From: Chloroflexota bacterium
GTDB taxonomy: Bacteria; Chloroflexota; UBA6077
DNA length: 9,229 bases
Direction: 5' to 3'
NCBI GenBank assembly: GCA_021806765.1
Contig: JAJZQR010000206.1
Location: forward strand, 1-9,229
The notes beneath the pieces were generated by a model. That model had not been told where the DNA came from. It searched no databases and was given only the letters and a program-made list of their open reading frames with translations. A program made the translations under genes and the position numbers. Positions 5,965-9,229 of this stretch are shown in pieces. Every line of letters starts with the position of its first letter. Positions within the stretch are counted from its first letter, which is position 1.

Positions 5965-6927
5965 CTACTTCCAGACTTCCTTGTTCATCAAGTACTTGGG
6001 CCGCTCGCCCCGAAGAGCAGCCAGAATACCGGCCGCCGAGTGGGTGGCCATCCTCTCCATGGACTCCTCGCTGGCGCCGCCCATGTGGGGGGATAGGATC
6101 ACGTTGTTCATCTTGAGCAGCGGGTTGTCGGCTGCGGGAGGCTCCTGCTCGAAGACGTCCAGCCCGGCCCCGGCGAGCTTGCCCGCCTCGAGCGCCTGGA
6201 TCAGGGCAGCCTCGTCCACCACCGGTCCGCGGGAAGTGTTGATCAGGTAAGCGGTCGTCTTCATCAGATCGAACTGCTTAGCTCCGACGATCCCCTTGGT
6301 AGAGGGCGTCAGGGGGGTGTGAATGGAGACGAAATCGGCCACGGGCATCAGTTCGTCCACGGTCTCCACCTTGGTGATCCCCCTGGCCGCCATAGCCTCG
6401 GCCGTCACGTAGGGATCGTAGGCGTACACCTTCATGTCGAAAGCAGACTGGCAGATCTGGGCCAGCCGGCCACCGATCCGCCCGGTCCCCACGATGCTGA
6501 GTGTCCTGCCCAACAGCTCGCGCCCCATCAACTCGTCCTTACCGCTCCACCGTCCCGCCCGGACGAAGCTGTCGCACTCCACCAACCGTCGAGAGATGGC
6601 CAGCATCATGGTGATGGCGTGGCTGGCGACCCCCTCGCTGTTGGCCTCTGGAGTGTTGCAGACGGCGATCCCTCGCTCGGTGGCTGCCGGGATGTCGATG
6701 TTGTCGGTACCGACACCGTGCTTGCCGATCACCTTCAGCCCGGGGGCCGCCTCCAGCACCTCCCTGCTCATGGGCGCTACCCGTACCAGTATTCCGTCCA
6801 CGTCCGCTACCGCTTCCTTCAGAGCGGGTACTGCGATGCTGGGAGCCTGCACCACCTCGCACTCCTGCTTCAGCATCTCGACGCCAGCGGGATGGATGAA
6901 TTCGGTAACCAGGACCTTCTTCGCCAT
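5965..6927 (-). CDS. D-isomer-specific 2-hydroxyacid dehydrogenase (SerA-like, no ACT domain)
   Basis: This is a cytoplasmic NAD-dependent oxidoreductase interconverting a 2-hydroxyacid and 2-oxoacid. At 320 residues it has only the two catalytic and NAD-binding domains. Visible motifs are HGVGTDNID near 70-79, the dinucleotide-binding GTGRIGGR (Gly147, Gly149, Gly152), the catalytic NTSRGPVVDE (Arg233), DVFEQEP (Glu262) and LSPHMGG (His281). The Arg-Glu spacing of 29 matches SerA. Without an ACT or ASB domain it could be phosphoglycerate dehydrogenase, glyoxylate/hydroxypyruvate reductase or a broader D-hydroxyacid dehydrogenase; the sequence does not decide. The start is the ATG at 6927, with GAGGAG 8 nt upstream, instead of an in-frame GTG at 6936. 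A 10-bp palindrome (GATAGCTATC, 6945-6954) lies just before the ribosome-binding site. The MFS gene follows at once. Confidence 0.93.
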   Translation of the reverse strand: MAKKVLVTEFIHPAGVEMLKQECEVVQAPSIAVPALKEAVADVDGILVRVAPMSREVLEAAPGLKVIGKHGVGTDNIDIPAATERGIAVCNTPEANSEGVASHAITMMLAISRRLVECDSFVRAGRWSGKDELMGRELLGRTLSIVGTGRIGGRLAQICQSAFDMKVYAYDPYVTAEAMAARGITKVETVDELMPVADFVSIHTPLTPSTKGIVGAKQFDLMKTTAYLINTSRGPVVDEAALIQALEAGKLAGAGLDVFEQEPPAADNPLLKMNNVILSPHMGGASEESMERMATHSAAGILAALRGERPKYLMNKEVWK

Positions 6928-7308
6928 GCGGTACACTCCTCAATGATAGCTATCTTGTACGGCCATCTACCCGGCCGCTCTGCCGGCTCGCCCTTGTCGC
7001 CGGACGGCTCATCGGTAGAAGTGCGTCATCCCCGGGTCGCGCACTCACGGCAGGGGGATTGGGGTAATCAGCAGAAGCCACAGCCGATTATACATCGCGG
7101 GGGTCGGGGTAGGCACGCCGGGGAGCAATGAAGCCGGGCAACCTCAGAGGACAGACAACAGGGGACCAGCGCGCTCCCGGGGGCACGATCGCCTGGGCCG
7201 CTCTCAAAGTATGTATGTCAACTGGCGGTGGGGCGAGCCTCCGCCTGCGATCACATGCACACTCTCAGGCAGGCAGGGCGACCGCGCCCCCAGCCATCAT
7301 TCTCCTGC
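6928..7308 (-). other. Gene-free region: leader and probable promoter of the dehydrogenase-MFS unit
   Basis: These 381 nt lie between the PRC-barrel stop and the dehydrogenase start. They contain a TATAAT box (7092-7087, minus) and a six-pair stem (7020-7025 with 7040-7045, extended by a G-U pair in minus RNA). There is also an interrupted GCCG/CCGGC stem near 6970-7010 and the palindrome GATAGCTATC (6945-6954). A GGGCG/CGCCC hairpin just past the PRC-barrel stop (around 7275-7292) has no U-run. An isolated TTGACA (7221-7216, minus) has no matching -10. No convincing ORF or known riboswitch was found. Confidence 0.4.
7087..7092 (-). promoter_or_regulatory. Putative -10 box for the dehydrogenase-MFS unit
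   Basis: A perfect TATAAT on the minus strand, preceded directly by TG, stands out in GC-rich surroundings. Transcription would begin near 7080, leaving about a 150-nt leader. The -35 region at 16-18 nt spacing matches poorly, so an activator or another sigma factor may be needed, or the match is chance. Confidence 0.35.
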
Positions 7309-7986
7309 TTATCTCTTCTTCCGTCCGTGCTTGCGCCCCTCGGAGGTTATATACCGATCGGTAACCGGCAGCGGCAACTCCTCCACCTGCTCGTTGGTCA
7401 GGCTCACCTGGATGTAGTCGGCGAATACCCCGGCAACGAACTCGATCGGGATCTCTACGTCCTTCTTCAGCCCCGCACCGGCCTTCACCACGATGGAGGT
7501 AGCCCTGTCCGACAGGGGGTCGCTGCGCACTTCCTCGATCACGCCGACGGTTCCATCGAGGGAGCGCACCAGCATCCCCTCGACGACGTCCAACTCCAGC
7601 GGTGCCGCCTCCACCTCCTGCTCCGGCAACTCGTAAGGCCCTGGTTCGCCCGGAACCCCGTAGGGGGGTACCAGGGGGAACAGAATCGTGCCAGGTGCGT
7701 AAATCGAGAAGGACTCGACATCCTCCACGGGCACCAACTCGCGGTGTCTACCCTGGAAATCCGGCAGCTCATCCAATCGATCCCTGCCGATCCGAAGGCG
7801 AACCTCCGCCTGGTCCGCCTCCTCAACCAGGGAAATGGACACCACCACATCACGGGCCACAATCAGCCCCTTGTGGACGACCACAGCTTGGACATCCATG
7901 GTGGCCGGATCCAGAATGACCCGCTCCACCTTCCCCATCTCGTCGCCTTCCCGGGTCCTCACCATTGCCCCTATGTGAATCCTCAT
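7309..7986 (-). CDS. PRC-barrel domain protein, two barrel-like domains
   Basis: This 225-residue soluble protein has no signal peptide. The N-terminal half (about 3-72) has the PRC-barrel pattern: IGAMVRTREGDEMGKVERVILDP, split here as IGAMVRTREGDEMG and KVERVILDP, then VQAVVVHKG. A Pro-rich linker (about 98-128) joins it to a second, similar unit (134-204) starting VVEGMLVRSLDGTVGVIEEV, which resembles the PRC/DUF2171 group. The C-terminus ends in a basic tail (GRKHGRKKR). PRC barrels occur in RNA-processing and photosynthetic proteins and many stress-linked stand-alone proteins; the role here is unknown. I chose the ATG at 7986, since GGGAGG is 5 nt upstream and the barrel starts at once. 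The longer open frame up to 8193 adds 69 residues without domain character. It is divergent from the winged-helix gene at 8209. Confidence 0.8.
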   Translation of the reverse strand: MRIHIGAMVRTREGDEMGKVERVILDPATMDVQAVVVHKGLIVARDVVVSISLVEEADQAEVRLRIGRDRLDELPDFQGRHRELVPVEDVESFSIYAPGTILFPLVPPYGVPGEPGPYELPEQEVEAAPLELDVVEGMLVRSLDGTVGVIEEVRSDPLSDRATSIVVKAGAGLKKDVEIPIEFVAGVFADYIQVSLTNEQVEELPLPVTDRYITSEGRKHGRKKR

Positions 7987-8208
7987 GTCCGCCTCCCGCG
8001 ACTGATGATGGATTCCCCCTTCCTCCAGCGTGGCAATGTCCATACCAGAAAGCAGGAAGCTCCGAATGGCACAAAACCTGCACCCTCGCCAGAGGGGAGC
8101 TGGATCTGCACCGCCAGTGAGCACTCTTGAAGTAAGCAGGCTCGGACGGCCAGAGCGGCACTGTTGGAGAGAGGAATCACTCCGCGGGTGCATCCGAGAG
8201 GTGAGTTC
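7987..8208. other. Divergent intergenic region between PRC-barrel and winged-helix genes
   Basis: This 222-nt spacer must contain the start signals for both genes. I see no promoter with good -35 and -10 boxes on either strand. On the minus strand a TTGTGC is followed 17 nt later by TTTCTG, which is weak. The ribosome-binding sites are clear on both sides (GGGAGG before 7986 and AGAGGTGAG before 8209). Confidence 0.4.
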
Positions 8209-8610
8209 ATGACGGGTCCGTCACCGAACATAGCCGACCTGGGGATCGACCCCAACGCGGCCGTGAGACTGCTGCCCCACCTGGACTCCTTCGTCAAGTG
8301 GGAACTGCTCCGTTTCCTGTACGATAACCCGGACACGCCCAGCACTATAGGGGAACTGGCCCGATATCTGGGGAGAGATGAGATGGAGTTGAAACCCGCC
8401 TGTCGGGCCCTGGCCAGCGCAGGGATCCTCCACCAGATCGACCTGGGACCGGAGTACGCCTACTCGCTCGCCCGCGACGAGGAATTGCGGTGGTCGGTCG
8501 GCCATCTGGTAGAGAGGTACGTGGCAGACCACCTGGTCCGCCTGGCCATTTCCAGCCAGATCCTCAGGGCCCACCGCCACGCCACCAGACTCCAATACGC
8601 CGCTCGATAA
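8209..8610 (+). CDS. Small winged-helix DNA-binding protein, unknown function
   Basis: This is the only plus-strand gene in the window, at 133 residues. Residues 30-90 look like a winged helix-turn-helix: KWELLRFLYDN (30-40), the turn TIGELARYLGRD (46-57), the recognition-type helix EMELKPACRALASAGIL (58-74), then a wing to about 88 (EYAYSLARDEE). The LRFLYDNP...TIGELARYLG layout is like ArsR/MarR-type and related transcription factors, but I cannot assign a family. The C-terminal part (95-133) is helical and arginine-rich, perhaps for dimerisation. The ATG at 8209 is preceded by AGAGGTGAG with suitable spacing; an upstream in-frame ATG at 8164 lacks a good site. Divergent placement suggests it could regulate the PRC-barrel gene or itself. 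No metal-binding cysteine cluster is present. Confidence 0.75.
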   Translation: MTGPSPNIADLGIDPNAAVRLLPHLDSFVKWELLRFLYDNPDTPSTIGELARYLGRDEMELKPACRALASAGILHQIDLGPEYAYSLARDEELRWSVGHLVERYVADHLVRLAISSQILRAHRHATRLQYAAR

Positions 8611-8689
8611 CCCTCGCCGGCGGCAGGTTCCCACAGGACTCCACGAAGAACGGTGCAGACCGAAGGCTTGCCCCCCCGCCGTCCCACCT

Positions 8690-8715
8690 GTAGTAACGAC
8701 TTCAGTCGTTCGTAC
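8690..8715. repeat. Imperfect 26-bp palindrome (REP-like candidate)
   Basis: GTAGTAACGAC (8690-8700), TTCA loop, GTCGTTCGTAC (8705-8715): nine of eleven positions pair, with a perfect inner AACGAC/GTCGTT stem. It lies between the convergent winged-helix and recX genes, so it might be a dispersed palindrome or a weak bidirectional terminator, although neither strand has a U-run. A similar 'taacgacttcagtcgtta' core is familiar to me as a repeated element in other bacteria; this is unverified recall. Confidence 0.45.
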
Positions 8716-8729
8716 ATTGTCAGCGGTTC

Positions 8730-9229
8730 TTAGTCGAAGGATCCCGCCTCGGGAGCGTCGTCGGGGCCGGCCTCGGCGGAGTCGTGGGTCTCCTTCCAGA
8801 GGCGGCGTGTCACCGTCGCGACCGTTTCGTAGCTGAAACCCCGGCGCACCAGGTGGTCTCCCAACCGTTGCCTGAACTCGCGCCACTCCATCCCCTTCAG
8901 AGAGCGGGCCTTCCGCTGTCCCAACCGATAGGCCGCCACATCCTCCTCTTCGGGGCTGGGGAGAACGTCGTCGATGATCTCACGATCGACCCCTTTGGCA
9001 CGCAGCTCGGCCTGCAGCAGCCTCCCACCCCGGGGGCGGTAGCTCTGCCGGTTCTCCACCCAGAACCGGGCGAATTCCTGATCGTCCACTACCCCCCGCT
9101 GCCGAAGCCCTGCCAGCACCTCGTCGACCAGCTCCGGATCGAAGGAGCGGCGCAACAGGCGGCTTCGCAGTTCGACGACGCTCCGGGGGCGGTAGGTCAG
9201 CAGGGTGAGGGCGGCATCATACACCTGGT
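8730..9229 (-). CDS. recX: Regulatory protein RecX, 5' end outside the window
   Basis: RecX binds the RecA filament and limits its recombinase and co-protease activity. The visible 165 residues are the C-terminal RecX domain made of three-helix repeats. These run QVYDAALTLLTYRPRSVVEL, then LRSRLLRR with FDPELVDEVLAGLRQRGVVDDQEFARFWVENR, then RPRGGRLLQAELRAKGVDREIIDDVL, and a last repeat ending LVRRGFSYETVATVTRRLWKE. The tail is acidic (AGPDDAPEAGSFD). The GTG at 9224 is unlikely to be the start: the frame continues open into the window edge, and family members have either a 50-residue or so N-terminal domain or further residues before the 'YxxALxLLxxRPRS' repeat. The stop is at 8732-8730. recX often lies next to recA, which may be upstream off the right edge; this is not visible. 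Confidence 0.9.
   Translation of the reverse strand, partial: QVYDAALTLLTYRPRSVVELRSRLLRRSFDPELVDEVLAGLRQRGVVDDQEFARFWVENRQSYRPRGGRLLQAELRAKGVDREIIDDVLPSPEEEDVAAYRLGQRKARSLKGMEWREFRQRLGDHLVRRGFSYETVATVTRRLWKETHDSAEAGPDDAPEAGSFD

Noticed and set aside
4672..6096. Long 474-codon open frame on the plus strand
   Set aside because: It is the complement of the MFS and dehydrogenase genes. The product is Gln/Arg/Gly/Pro-rich without any domain, a common shadow in GC-rich DNA.
7216..7221. Perfect TTGACA on the minus strand
   Set aside because: No -10-like hexamer occurs 16-18 nt downstream; the sequence there is GC-only (GCCCAG).
8164..8208. Longer N-terminus for the winged-helix protein from an ATG at 8164
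   Set aside because: The 15 extra residues have no domain character, and the strong AGAGGTGAG site would then lie inside the gene.
1..9229. CRISPR array, insertion sequence or integrase
   Set aside because: No regularly spaced direct repeats, no transposase or recombinase motifs and no tRNA-associated target duplication were found on either strand.

Overview
The window is GC-rich bacterial DNA with almost every gene on the minus strand. The organism cannot be named from the sequence alone. Several features fit a Chloroflexota-type (Thermomicrobia or Anaerolineae-like) or similar lineage: a two-domain PRC-barrel protein, a Tat-exported lipoprotein-like binding protein, a URO-D superfamily gene beside a peptide-type ABC transporter, and a purine-strand 'GACGCGGAGA'-type dispersed repeat inside a coding region. 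This placement is an inference.

Region 1 (1-4109, all minus, read right to left) is an operon. It encodes a Tat/lipoprotein solute-binding protein of the peptide/nickel class, a DppB-type permease, a DppC-type permease and a uroporphyrinogen-decarboxylase-superfamily protein that runs off the left edge. No ATPase genes are in view; they may lie further left or elsewhere. A strong wobble-paired stem sits between the binding protein and the first permease.

Region 2 (4110-4647) has no conventional gene. It appears to be a promoter plus a long, heavily structured 5' leader for that operon. It contains a 63-nt one-sided-bulge stem whose mismatches become G-U pairs only in the operon-sense RNA. 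Downstream is a hairpin that buries a consensus Shine-Dalgarno, followed by a 20-codon ORF with four cysteine codons in a seven-codon stretch. A last hairpin has a 5' arm built from the Cys-Cys codons. This is the best candidate in the window for an undescribed regulatory system.

Region 3 (4648-6927) is a two-gene unit: a D-isomer 2-hydroxyacid dehydrogenase followed 3 nt later by an MFS transporter, whose apparent N-terminus is translated from an inverted-repeat element. An upstream leader with a TATAAT box (6928-7308) probably drives it.

Region 4 (7309-9229) holds a PRC-barrel protein (minus), divergent from a small winged-helix protein (plus), which converges on a 5'-truncated recX (minus). 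A short palindrome lies between the last two.
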